Assembly: GCF_019635935.1 (NCBI RefSeq)
Contig: NZ_JAHBYN010000001.1
Location: 2,943,532 to 3,007,531, forward strand
Source of the DNA: Parvibaculum sp.
Lineage (GTDB): Bacteria > Pseudomonadota > Alphaproteobacteria > Parvibaculales > Parvibaculaceae
Reading direction: 5' to 3'
DNA length: 64,000 bases
Numbering within the stretch: position 1 is the stretch's first letter; the number at the start of each line of letters is the position of its first letter. The notes under the pieces were generated by a model, which worked only from the letters and a program-made list of their open reading frames with translations, searched no databases and was not told the DNA's origin. The translations under genes and the position numbers were made by a program. Positions 44,756 to 51,990 of the stretch are shown here, piece by piece.

Positions 44756-46729
44756 ATGGCATTGCCGAGGCTCGGAATAGACGGTGAGTGGTTTCAGGGG
44801 ACCGATGGCCGCAGGAGTCTCTTGCGCGGCGTCAATCTGGGCGGCGACTGCAAGATGCCCTACACCCCGAACGGCCACACCAACATCCCGACCGACTTTT
44901 CCGACCACCGCACGGTTTCCTTCGTCGGCCGGCCCTTTCCGCTGGCCGAGGCCGACGAACATTTCGGACGGCTGAAGGCCTGGGGCTTCAACTGCCTGCG
45001 CCTGCTGACGACATGGGAAGCGGTCGAACATGCGGGACCGGGCCGGTATGACGAGGAATATCTCGACTATTTCGCCGCGCTCTGCCGCAAGGCCGATGAC
45101 TACGGCATGTATGTCTTTGTCGACTTCCATCAGGATGTCTGGAGCCGCATGACCGGCGGCGACGGCGCGCCAGGCTGGCTCTTCGACGCGGTCGGTCTCG
45201 ACTTCACGAAGTTCCATGCGGCGGGCGCCGCGCATGTGATGCAATACAAATACGATTTCGCGCGCGGCGGGCGTCAGGAAGAAAACTACCCGACCATGAC
45301 CTGGTCGCAGAACTACAAATATCCGGCCAACGCGATCATGTGGACGCTGTTCTTCGCCGGCGATGCCTTCTGCCCCGATTTTCTGATCGAGGGCCGTTCG
45401 GCACAGACCTATCTGCAGGAGCATTATCTCGGCGCGATGGAAGCGGTCGCGCATCGCGTCAAAGGTCTGTCCAATGTCATTGGCTTCGACTCGCTCAACG
45501 AGCCGGGCTCGGGTTATGTCGGCCTGCCGCTCAGCTATCGCCATCTCGGCCCGAGCGAGAAAAACCCCTTTCCGGCGCGGCCGGGTCTCGCCTGGTCGCC
45601 GCTCGACGGTTTCGCGGCGGCGCGCGGCCTTGCCCGCGAGATTCCCGAAATGGGGATCGATTGGGATGCGCGCGCCGTGGTGAAGAAGCGCGACGTGCTG
45701 GTCAACGCCGACGGCGTCACGATCTGGCGCGAGGGGCGGCAATGTCCCTTCGAGCGCGCCGGCGTCTACCGGCTCGACGGCGGCGAGATCGTCCCGCTGG
45801 ACGAGGACTTCTTCGTTCGCCGCCGCAACGGCGACCGCTACGACATGGAACACGACTTCATGGGGCCGTTCTTCGCGCGGGTCGCGCAGCGCATGCGCGC
45901 GATCAACGACGAATGGCTGCTCTTCGCCGAGCTCGATCCGGGCGCCGGCCTCGGCCGCGGCTTCCCGCAGGAAACGCCGGTGCGCACCGTCAATGCGAGC
46001 CACTGGTACGACATCGTCACCCTCTCGACCAAGCGCTTCGACTTCCCGGTCAAGATCAATCCCTATACCGGCCGCACCATCGAAGGAGCCGACGCCATCG
46101 AAGCCTCCTACACGCGCCAGCTTGGCCGCCTGAAGGATGCCTCGCGGACGCTCAATCTCGGCACCGGCGCGCCGACGCTGCTCGGCGAATTCGGCATCCC
46201 CTTCGATATCGACGACGCGGCCGCCTACAAGGCGTGGAACGCCGGCGACCGCACCGACGGCCCGTGGGAGAAGCACATCATCGCGCTTGATCTGATGTAC
46301 AACGCACTCGACCAGCTGCTGATGCATTCGACGCATTGGAACTACACGGCCTCGAACCGCAACGACCAGGCGGTCGGCGACGGCTGGAACCAGGAAGACC
46401 TCTCGATCTACAGCATCGACCAGCGCATCGATCCCTCCGACATCAACAGCGGCGGCCGGGCGTTGAAGGGCTTCGTGCGCCCCTATGCGCGCACGATTGC
46501 CGGCCGTCCGCTGAAAATGAAGTTCAAGCGCGAAACCGGCGCCTTCCGTTTCGTCTACGAGGCGGAAGGAGAGGGCGAGACCGAAATCTTCGTGCCGAAC
46601 CTTCAATACCCGAACGGCTACGAGGTCGAGGTCGAAGGCGGCACGGCGACGCGCGACGACGAAAACCAGAGTCTCAAGGTCCATGCCGTCGGCTCGCAGA
46701 AAGTCGCGGTCATCGTCACGCGGAAATGA
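44756..46729 (+). CDS. Glycoside hydrolase family 5, endoglycoceramidase-like
   Basis: A 657-residue glycosidase. The TIM-barrel shows GVNLGGDCKMPY, WGFNCLRLLTTWEAVE, MYVFVDFHQDVWSR, the acid/base Glu in GFDSLNEPGSGYVG (about 247) and the nucleophile Glu in PTLLGEFGIPFD (about 476). The C-terminal 100 residues form a small beta domain (FRFVYEAEGEGETEIF). This layout is that of GH5 endoglycoceramidases and related cellulases. There is no signal peptide, so it appears cytoplasmic, which is odd for a polysaccharide hydrolase and fits an internal glycolipid substrate. GGGAGGAAAGA precedes the ATG. Confidence 0.85.
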   Translation: MALPRLGIDGEWFQGTDGRRSLLRGVNLGGDCKMPYTPNGHTNIPTDFSDHRTVSFVGRPFPLAEADEHFGRLKAWGFNCLRLLTTWEAVEHAGPGRYDEEYLDYFAALCRKADDYGMYVFVDFHQDVWSRMTGGDGAPGWLFDAVGLDFTKFHAAGAAHVMQYKYDFARGGRQEENYPTMTWSQNYKYPANAIMWTLFFAGDAFCPDFLIEGRSAQTYLQEHYLGAMEAVAHRVKGLSNVIGFDSLNEPGSGYVGLPLSYRHLGPSEKNPFPARPGLAWSPLDGFAAARGLAREIPEMGIDWDARAVVKKRDVLVNADGVTIWREGRQCPFERAGVYRLDGGEIVPLDEDFFVRRRNGDRYDMEHDFMGPFFARVAQRMRAINDEWLLFAELDPGAGLGRGFPQETPVRTVNASHWYDIVTLSTKRFDFPVKINPYTGRTIEGADAIEASYTRQLGRLKDASRTLNLGTGAPTLLGEFGIPFDIDDAAAYKAWNAGDRTDGPWEKHIIALDLMYNALDQLLMHSTHWNYTASNRNDQAVGDGWNQEDLSIYSIDQRIDPSDINSGGRALKGFVRPYARTIAGRPLKMKFKRETGAFRFVYEAEGEGETEIFVPNLQYPNGYEVEVEGGTATRDDENQSLKVHAVGSQKVAVIVTRK

Positions 46730-47489
46730 GACCCGCCGCAATCGCCGCCGCTGCCGCACGCATCGGCGCGAGGTAGCGGCGCGCGGCTTCCGCCTCGTTC
46801 ATGGTCGAGCCGATATAGCGCATGGTGATGGCCGCGGCCACGCGCTCTCCTTCCATGATCGGAACCGCAAGCCCCATTGCCGGGTCGCCGCGCAGGGGCG
46901 CGGTCGTCGCATAGCCCGCCTTGCGAATGGCCGCGATTGTATTTCGGACATAGGTCTTGTCGCGCGCCGGTGCGTTGCCGGGTGCTTTCGTCTCACGCAG
47001 CAGGGCGAGGATCAATTCGCGTTCATCGTCCGGACAGAAGGCGAGATAGACGCGGCCGAGGGCTGAAATCAGCATCGGCAACCGGCGATTGAGAAAATCG
47101 GGATCGGTGCTGAACGGGCTTTCATGGCGTGTCGAAAGCCGCACCAGCATGGCGTCCCGGTCGAATGTCGCCAGCGCCACCGGCCACCGGTGTTCGGCGG
47201 TCAGCGCCGTGAGAAAAGGCCGCGCGGCCTCCACCACGCGGTCGGCGTGGCGAAAGCCGCTCGACAGACGCAGCACCCGCTCGGTCAGTTCGTAGCCGCC
47301 GCGTCGCGGCAATCGCGCCACATGGCCGGCCGCAATCAGCGTATCGAGCAGCCGCACCAGCGTCGGCTTCGGCAAGCCGGTCGCGTCATGCAAGTCCGCA
47401 AGCGTCGACGACCCGGCGCCGTTGAGCGCCTCCAGGATTTGCAGACTGCGAATGACCGGCTGAACGCCGTCGGCGTCGGATTGCGGCAT
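46716..47489 (-). CDS. IclR family transcriptional regulator
   Basis: A 257-residue regulator. The winged helix is at residues 10-70 (VIRSLQILEALNGAGSSTLADLHDATGLPKPTLVRLLDTLIAAGHV), followed by the GAF-like ligand domain with SALGRVYLAFCPDDERELIL and MGLAVPIMEGERVAAAITMRYIGSTM. A perfect palindrome lies 26 bp upstream of its start and a near copy lies between modA and tauD, suggesting control of itself and that block. Its 3' end overlaps the GH5 gene by 14 bp. Confidence 0.9.
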   Translation of the reverse strand: MPQSDADGVQPVIRSLQILEALNGAGSSTLADLHDATGLPKPTLVRLLDTLIAAGHVARLPRRGGYELTERVLRLSSGFRHADRVVEAARPFLTALTAEHRWPVALATFDRDAMLVRLSTRHESPFSTDPDFLNRRLPMLISALGRVYLAFCPDDERELILALLRETKAPGNAPARDKTYVRNTIAAIRKAGYATTAPLRGDPAMGLAVPIMEGERVAAAITMRYIGSTMNEAEAARRYLAPMRAAAAAIAAGLISA

Positions 47490-47514
47490 GAAACGCCTCC
47501 TGCCGCAGAGCCTA

Positions 47515-47531
47515 ATTCCGTCTCACGGAAT
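47515..47531. promoter_or_regulatory. Palindrome upstream of iclR-type gene (operator copy 1)
   Basis: ATTCCGT-CTC-ACGGAAT, perfect 7-bp arms, between the IclR start and the modC stop. Fourteen of 17 positions match the site at 49820-49836. Confidence 0.65.
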
Positions 47532-47541
47532 CGCCAAATGC

Positions 47542-48270
47542 TCAGGCATCGTCCGCTGCGAGGTCGAGCAATTCGGCAATCTCGGCGCTGGCAGGCCGCG
47601 CCATCACGTCGCTGACGGTCCCCGATTGCAGGATGCGGCCCTTGTGCATCACGCAGATGCGGTCGGCGAGCCGCGTCACATCGTCGAGATCGTGTGTCAC
47701 CAGCACCACGGGCATCGGCAGGTCGCGGCGCAACTCGGCAAGCTCGCGCCTCAGCTTGCGCCGCGTCACCCGGTCGACGGCGGAGAAGGGTTCGTCGAGC
47801 AGCAGCACGTCGGGCCGCCGCGCCAGCGCGCGGGCCACGGCGACGCGCTGTTGTTCGCCGCCGGAAAGCTGCGCCGGGCGCCGGTCTTCGAGCCCGTCGA
47901 GATGCACCCGCGCCAGCAGCGCCGTCGCCGCCGCGCGCCGCGTCTCGCGCGGCGTGTCGTTGAGCGCCTCCATCACATTGGCAAGCGCCGTCAGATGCGG
48001 AAAGAGCGCATAGGACTGGAACACAAGCCCCGCCCGCCGTTGCCGCGCCGGCAGGTGAAGGCCGGCCGCGCCGTCGAACCATGTCGCGCCGTTGCAGGCG
48101 ATCTGTCCGTCCGCCGCGCGGTAGAGCCCGGCAATGGCGCGCAGCGTCGTCGACTTGCCGCTGCCCGACGGGCCGACCAGCGCCATCGCTTCGCCGGGCG
48201 CGACCGAGAAGGCGACATCGAGCGGGATCGGCGTTTCCTGCCGCAGCCGGACAGTGAGCCCCTTATCCAT
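47542..48270 (-). CDS. modC: Molybdate-type ABC transporter ATPase ModC
   Basis: A 242-residue ATPase with Walker A VGPSGSGKST, Q-loop FQSYALFPH, signature LSGGEQQR and Walker B LLLDEPFSAVD. It lacks the C-terminal MOBE domain of about 100 residues found in classic ModC, so molybdate feedback on the ATPase may be missing. It powers uptake with ModB and ModA. The start overlaps the modB stop by 8 bp. Because of the missing domain, tungstate or another oxyanion is also possible. Confidence 0.85.
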   Translation of the reverse strand: MDKGLTVRLRQETPIPLDVAFSVAPGEAMALVGPSGSGKSTTLRAIAGLYRAADGQIACNGATWFDGAAGLHLPARQRRAGLVFQSYALFPHLTALANVMEALNDTPRETRRAAATALLARVHLDGLEDRRPAQLSGGEQQRVAVARALARRPDVLLLDEPFSAVDRVTRRKLRRELAELRRDLPMPVVLVTHDLDDVTRLADRICVMHKGRILQSGTVSDVMARPASAEIAELLDLAADDA

Positions 48271-48931
48271 AGCGCCGCCCGATGCGTTGCGTCAGCAGGT
48301 AGCTCGCGGCGATGGTGGCGAGCGAAACGAGCAGCAGCACCGCCGCCATCTGTCCGGCCGCCGCCTCGTCGAAGGCCTGCACCCGGTCGTAGATCGCAAT
48401 GGCGATGGTGCGCGTCTCGCCGGGAATGCTGCCACCCACCATCAGCACCACGCCAAACTCGCCCAGCGTATGCGCGAAGGTGAGCACCGTGCCGGTCAGG
48501 ATGCCGGGCCAGGCGAGCGGCAGCTCGATCCGCCAGAACGTCCGCCAGCGCGACAGCCCGCAGCTTGCCGCCGCCTCGCGCAGGTCCGGCCCCACCGCCT
48601 CGAAGGCGCGCTGGATCGGCTGCACGGCGAAGGGAATGTTGACGATCAGCGACGCGAGCAGCAGCCCCTCAAAGGTAAAGACCAGCGTCTGCCCGAACAG
48701 CCGCTCGAACATCTGCCCGAACCAGGCCCCCGAGCCGAAGGCGATCATCAGATAAAAGCCGACAACGGTTGGCGGCAGAACCAGCGGCAGCGCCAGCCCC
48801 GCCTCGACAAAGGCGCGCCCGCGCATCCGCGTCGCCGCCAGCCAGCGCCCGGTCAAAATGGCGGCGGGGATCAGCAGCAGCACCGTCAGCCCGCCGAGCC
48901 GGATCGTCAGCCAGAATGCTTCCCAGTCCAT
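48263..48931 (-). CDS. modB: Molybdate-type ABC transporter permease ModB
   Basis: A 222-residue inner-membrane permease with about five helices and the EAA loop AVGPDLREAAASCGLSRWRTFWRIELPLAWPGILTGTVLTFAHTLGEFG, highly typical of ModB. LPLVLPPTVVGFYLM is another ModB hallmark. The start at 48931 (MDWEAFW) fits the family; an ATG at 48970 would run into modA. It lies 7 bp after modA. Confidence 0.92.
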   Translation of the reverse strand: MDWEAFWLTIRLGGLTVLLLIPAAILTGRWLAATRMRGRAFVEAGLALPLVLPPTVVGFYLMIAFGSGAWFGQMFERLFGQTLVFTFEGLLLASLIVNIPFAVQPIQRAFEAVGPDLREAAASCGLSRWRTFWRIELPLAWPGILTGTVLTFAHTLGEFGVVLMVGGSIPGETRTIAIAIYDRVQAFDEAAAGQMAAVLLLVSLATIAASYLLTQRIGRRYG

Positions 48932-48938
48932 CAGCCGC

Positions 48939-49724
48939 TCACATCGTTTCGCCGGGCAGGACAAAGCCATAGCGCCGCATGATCGCGCGGGCCTCGTCTT
49001 CCTGCATGAAGGTGTGGAAGTGCCGCGCCGTTTCGCCCGCGCCCTTCAGCAGCGCCATGCGCTGGCGCAGCGGCTTGTGCATGGTTTCGGCAATGAGCGC
49101 ATGATTGCCCCGCGCGCCCACTTCCGGCGCAAGCGCCAGCGACCACGCGACAATGCCGCCTTGCGCGTTGCCCGACAGCGCGAACTGCGCCGCCTGCGAT
49201 ACGTTCTCGCCATAGACAAGCTTGTCCTTGATCGCATCCCACAAACCGGCATGCCGCAGCGCTTCCTCGGCGCGCTGCCCGTAAGGCGCATGCTCGGGAT
49301 TGGCGATGGCGAATTTTTTCAATCGTCCGTCTTCCAGCGCGGCGGCAAGATCGCCAAGCGTCCCGTCGGCCGCGAGCGGCGAACCATGCGGCGCAATCAG
49401 CACGATGCGCCCGACCGCGTAGAGCACGCCTTCGTCTTCCGTCAGTCCGGCGTCGGCGAGCCGCTGCACGAATTCCTCGTCCGCCGACAGAAACATCTCG
49501 AAGGGCGCACCCTGACCGATCTGGCGAAAGAAGTTCCCCGACGATCCGAAGGCGAGCCTGACCTCCCGGCCGGTCCTCGCCTTGAACGATGCCGCCACCT
49601 CCGTCAGCGCGAATTGCAGGTCGGAAGCGGCCGCAATCGACGGCGCGTCGCCGGCCCGCGCGGCGGACGGCAGCAGCATCGCGAGCGACAGCACGAAGAA
49701 TCGCAGCACCGCGCCGGTTTTCAT
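48939..49724 (-). CDS. modA: Molybdate-type periplasmic binding protein ModA
   Basis: A 261-residue exported protein. The signal peptide ends PSAARA; the mature part opens SIAAASDLQFALTEVAASF, then FGSSGNFFRQIGQGAPFEMFLSADEEF, the oxyanion-binding signature of ModA, followed by FAIANPEHAPYG. It captures molybdate (or tungstate) for ModBC. First gene of the modABC operon and divergent from the TauD-like gene at 49922, with a palindrome shared with the IclR promoter between them. Confidence 0.92.
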   Translation of the reverse strand: MKTGAVLRFFVLSLAMLLPSAARAGDAPSIAAASDLQFALTEVAASFKARTGREVRLAFGSSGNFFRQIGQGAPFEMFLSADEEFVQRLADAGLTEDEGVLYAVGRIVLIAPHGSPLAADGTLGDLAAALEDGRLKKFAIANPEHAPYGQRAEEALRHAGLWDAIKDKLVYGENVSQAAQFALSGNAQGGIVAWSLALAPEVGARGNHALIAETMHKPLRQRMALLKGAGETARHFHTFMQEDEARAIMRRYGFVLPGETM

Positions 49725-49819
49725 GGGTTGGATCTCCCTTGTGGCGCCGCGCGGGCCGGGCGGCTGGCTGCGTCTCAAGCTTTATCGCCCGGCCGCGCTT
49801 GCGGGGCAATCTGCCATTA

Positions 49820-49836
49820 ATTCCGTCTGGCGGAAC
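49820..49836. promoter_or_regulatory. Palindrome between divergent modA and tauD-type genes (operator copy 2)
   Basis: ATTCCGT-CTG-GCGGAAC, a near-perfect dyad around TTCCG/CGGAA. It matches the site upstream of the IclR gene at 14 of 17 positions. It is placed 96 bp upstream of modA and 86 bp upstream of the dioxygenase gene, so it can serve both. Confidence 0.65.
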
Positions 49837-49921
49837 TTCACAATTGCGTGCTGGCCGCCGCCGCGCCGTCGCGCCTAGGCTCACGGCAAGCGTTCGGAGA
49901 AACCCGACCCCGGAGGAAGCC

Positions 49922-50779
49922 ATGAGCCAGCCCGCCCTGAAGCCGCAAGCCGCGCCCTTCACCGTCATGCCGCTGACGCCGACCATCGGCGCCGAACTGC
50001 TCGACATCGACCTCGCAAAGCCGCTCGACGAAGCGGCGCTGGCCGCCATCCGCGCCGCGCTGCTCGAATGGAAGGTCGTTTTCTTCCGCGATCAGGACAT
50101 CACCACCGAACAGCATCTGGCCTTCGCCCGCCGTTTCGGCGATCTCGAAGTGCATCCCTTCGCGCCCCACAAGAAGGACTATCCCGAAGTCCTCGCCATC
50201 ACCCACGATAAGGACAGCAAGGGCCGCGAAAACGTCTGGCACAGCGATGTGACCTGGCGCGAATGTCCCTCGCTCGGCTCGGTGTTGCGCGCAGTGGAAG
50301 TGCCGGAGGTCGGCGGCGACACGCTCTTCTCCGACATGTACGCGGCCTATGACAATCTCCCCGACTGGGTGAAGGAAAAGATCGACGGCGCCGTCGCCGT
50401 CCACGACTTCGCGCATTTCCGTAAAGCGATGCGCGCGCGGGGGCGCAGCGAGGCCGAGATCGAGGAGATGAACCGCAAATATCCGATGGTCGAACATCCC
50501 GTGGTGCGTACGCATCCCGAAACCGGCCGCAAGGGCATCTATGTCAACGCCGCCTTCGCCCAGCACATCGTCGGCATGGAGAAGGCTGAGTCGGACGCGA
50601 TGCTGGCCTTCCTCTACGCCCAGGCCGCGATCCCCGAATATCAGTGCCGTTTCCGCTGGCGGAAAAACTCGATCGCCTTCTGGGACAACCGCGCCTGCCA
50701 GCACTATGCGGTGTCGGACTACTGGCCGGCGGTCAGGCGCATGGAGCGCGTCACCATCATCGGCGACCGGCCGCGCTGA
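49922..50779 (+). CDS. TauD/TfdA family 2-oxoglutarate-dependent dioxygenase (3)
   Basis: A 285-residue dioxygenase: ENVWHSDVTWRECPS with Fe ligands His and Asp, HPETGRKGIYVNAAFAQHI, and the distal ligand region FWDNRACQHYAVSDYWPAVRRMERV with His and the 2-oxoglutarate Arg. It is nearer to the taurine/alkylsulphatase type than the two at 38.5-40.3 kb. CCCGGAGGAAGCC precedes the ATG. DUF1214 and DUF1254 genes follow in the same direction and the modABC operon is divergent. Confidence 0.9.
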   Translation: MSQPALKPQAAPFTVMPLTPTIGAELLDIDLAKPLDEAALAAIRAALLEWKVVFFRDQDITTEQHLAFARRFGDLEVHPFAPHKKDYPEVLAITHDKDSKGRENVWHSDVTWRECPSLGSVLRAVEVPEVGGDTLFSDMYAAYDNLPDWVKEKIDGAVAVHDFAHFRKAMRARGRSEAEIEEMNRKYPMVEHPVVRTHPETGRKGIYVNAAFAQHIVGMEKAESDAMLAFLYAQAAIPEYQCRFRWRKNSIAFWDNRACQHYAVSDYWPAVRRMERVTIIGDRPR

Positions 50780-50808
50780 GCGCCGCCGCCAAACGACAGA
50801 GAGAAAAA

Positions 50809-51378
50809 ATGAAAACACTCATCTACTGGGGCTCCGCCCTGGCGGCGGCGCTCGTCCTCGCCCTGGCCACCGCATGGTGGCTCGTCACCGACTACGACGG
50901 AAACTACCGGGCCGGCCCATGGACCACTTCTATCGTTTTCGGCAGCGTCGACGCCGATATGTACACCCGCGCCCGCGTCGCGCTGTTCGGCCTTCTCGCG
51001 CTCGACAAGCGCGAGACCATGTACTACCGGGCGGGCATCGACAGCAATGGCGATGCGCTTACCGGCAACTGCACCTACCGCCTCGAAGGTGCGGACCTCG
51101 CCGCCCATTGGTGGAGCATCACGGCCTATGACGCAGACAGTTTCCTGATCGCCAACGAGCGCGACGTCTTCTCTTTTTCGCAGACGACGACGGCGCGCGA
51201 ACCGGACGGCAGCTTCGTCATCCGCATCTCCGCCGACCCGCAGGAGAAGAACTGGTTGCCGGTAAAGGTCGGCGAAAGCTTCGACCTCCTCGCCCGCTTC
51301 TACAATCCCGAGGCTTCCGTCTATGCCGATCCCGCCGCCGCCGTTCTGCCCTCCATCGTGAAGGAAACCTGCCGATGA
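50809..51378 (+). CDS. DUF1214 domain protein, membrane-anchored
   Basis: A 189-residue protein with an N-terminal helix (LIYWGSALAAALVLALATAWWLV) and a DUF1214 domain (YRAGIDSNGDALTGNCTYRLEGADLAAHWWSITAYD, NWLPVKVGESFDLLARFYNPE). In many proteins DUF1254 and DUF1214 are joined in one chain; here they are two adjacent genes. Function unknown. It overlaps the next gene by 4 bp. Confidence 0.82.
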   Translation: MKTLIYWGSALAAALVLALATAWWLVTDYDGNYRAGPWTTSIVFGSVDADMYTRARVALFGLLALDKRETMYYRAGIDSNGDALTGNCTYRLEGADLAAHWWSITAYDADSFLIANERDVFSFSQTTTAREPDGSFVIRISADPQEKNWLPVKVGESFDLLARFYNPEASVYADPAAAVLPSIVKETCR

Positions 51379-51920
51379 ACCGCAAACTCCAATGGGTTGC
51401 CGCCGTCGCGGTCGCCGCCGTCATCCTTCATCTCGCGGCGGTCTGGGCCGTCCCGCGTGTTGCGATGTCCGCTGCCATGGACAAGTTGGGCGGCGATGGC
51501 GCGCTTAATGCGTTCACGCATTGGGCTGCGCCGACCGACCAGTCGCGTGCCGTCGTCCGGCCGAGCCCCGACCTCGCCTATTCGATCTGCATTCTCGACC
51601 TGTCGGCGGGGCCCGTCCGCATCGAGGTGCCGGCGAGCGCCCCCTACACCTCGCTCGCGCTCTATTCCTCGATCACCGACAATTATTTCGTCCGCAACAA
51701 CCGCGAAGATGGCGGGCTGCAGGATGGCGAAGTGATCGGCATTGTCGTCACCGGTCCCGGCGGCGATGTGCCCGCAAACCTGCCGGCGGGTTTCAACGCC
51801 GTCACCGCGCCCACCGAAAAAGGTCTCGCGCTCGTCCGCCGCGTGATCGAGAACGACGCCGCCATGCCGCGGCTCGACGAAATCCGCACGCATTCGGTCT
51901 GCGCGCCGCTGCAAGGCTGA
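51375..51920 (+). CDS. DUF1254 domain protein, exported or membrane-anchored
   Basis: A 181-residue protein with an N-terminal hydrophobic segment (WVAAVAVAAVILHLAAVWAV) and a DUF1254-type domain (LDLSAGPVRIEVPASAPYTSLALYSSITDNYFVRNN, DVPANLPAGFNAVTAPTEKGLALVRRV). The ATGA overlap with the DUF1214 gene suggests that the two products work together, as the fused forms imply. A terminator follows. Confidence 0.8.
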   Translation: MNRKLQWVAAVAVAAVILHLAAVWAVPRVAMSAAMDKLGGDGALNAFTHWAAPTDQSRAVVRPSPDLAYSICILDLSAGPVRIEVPASAPYTSLALYSSITDNYFVRNNREDGGLQDGEVIGIVVTGPGGDVPANLPAGFNAVTAPTEKGLALVRRVIENDAAMPRLDEIRTHSVCAPLQG

Positions 51921-51949
51921 GCGACCGGCGATCGAACGCCGGGCGCCAT

Positions 51950-51989
51950 GCGGGCCGCGCTCTTGAGGGGGAGCGCGGCCCGTGCTTTT
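51950..51989 (+). terminator. Rho-independent terminator after DUF1254 gene
   Basis: An 11-bp stem GGGCCGCGCTC/GAGCGCGGCCC with an 8-base loop, then GTGC and six T. It ends the tauD-DUF1214-DUF1254 unit and abuts the convergent peptidase stop. Confidence 0.9.
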
Positions 51990-51990
51990 T

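Noticed and set aside
43385..46729. Open frame of 1114 codons on the plus strand that looks like a fusion protein
   Set aside because: Only the part from ATG 44756 on matches a family (GH5) and has a ribosome-binding site. The first 457 codons are antisense to the serine hydrolase gene.
43622..46759. Open frame of 1045 codons on the minus strand joining a serine hydrolase to a long N-terminal part
   Set aside because: The part upstream of 44683 is antisense to the GH5 gene and has the Arg/Val-rich look of a shadow frame.
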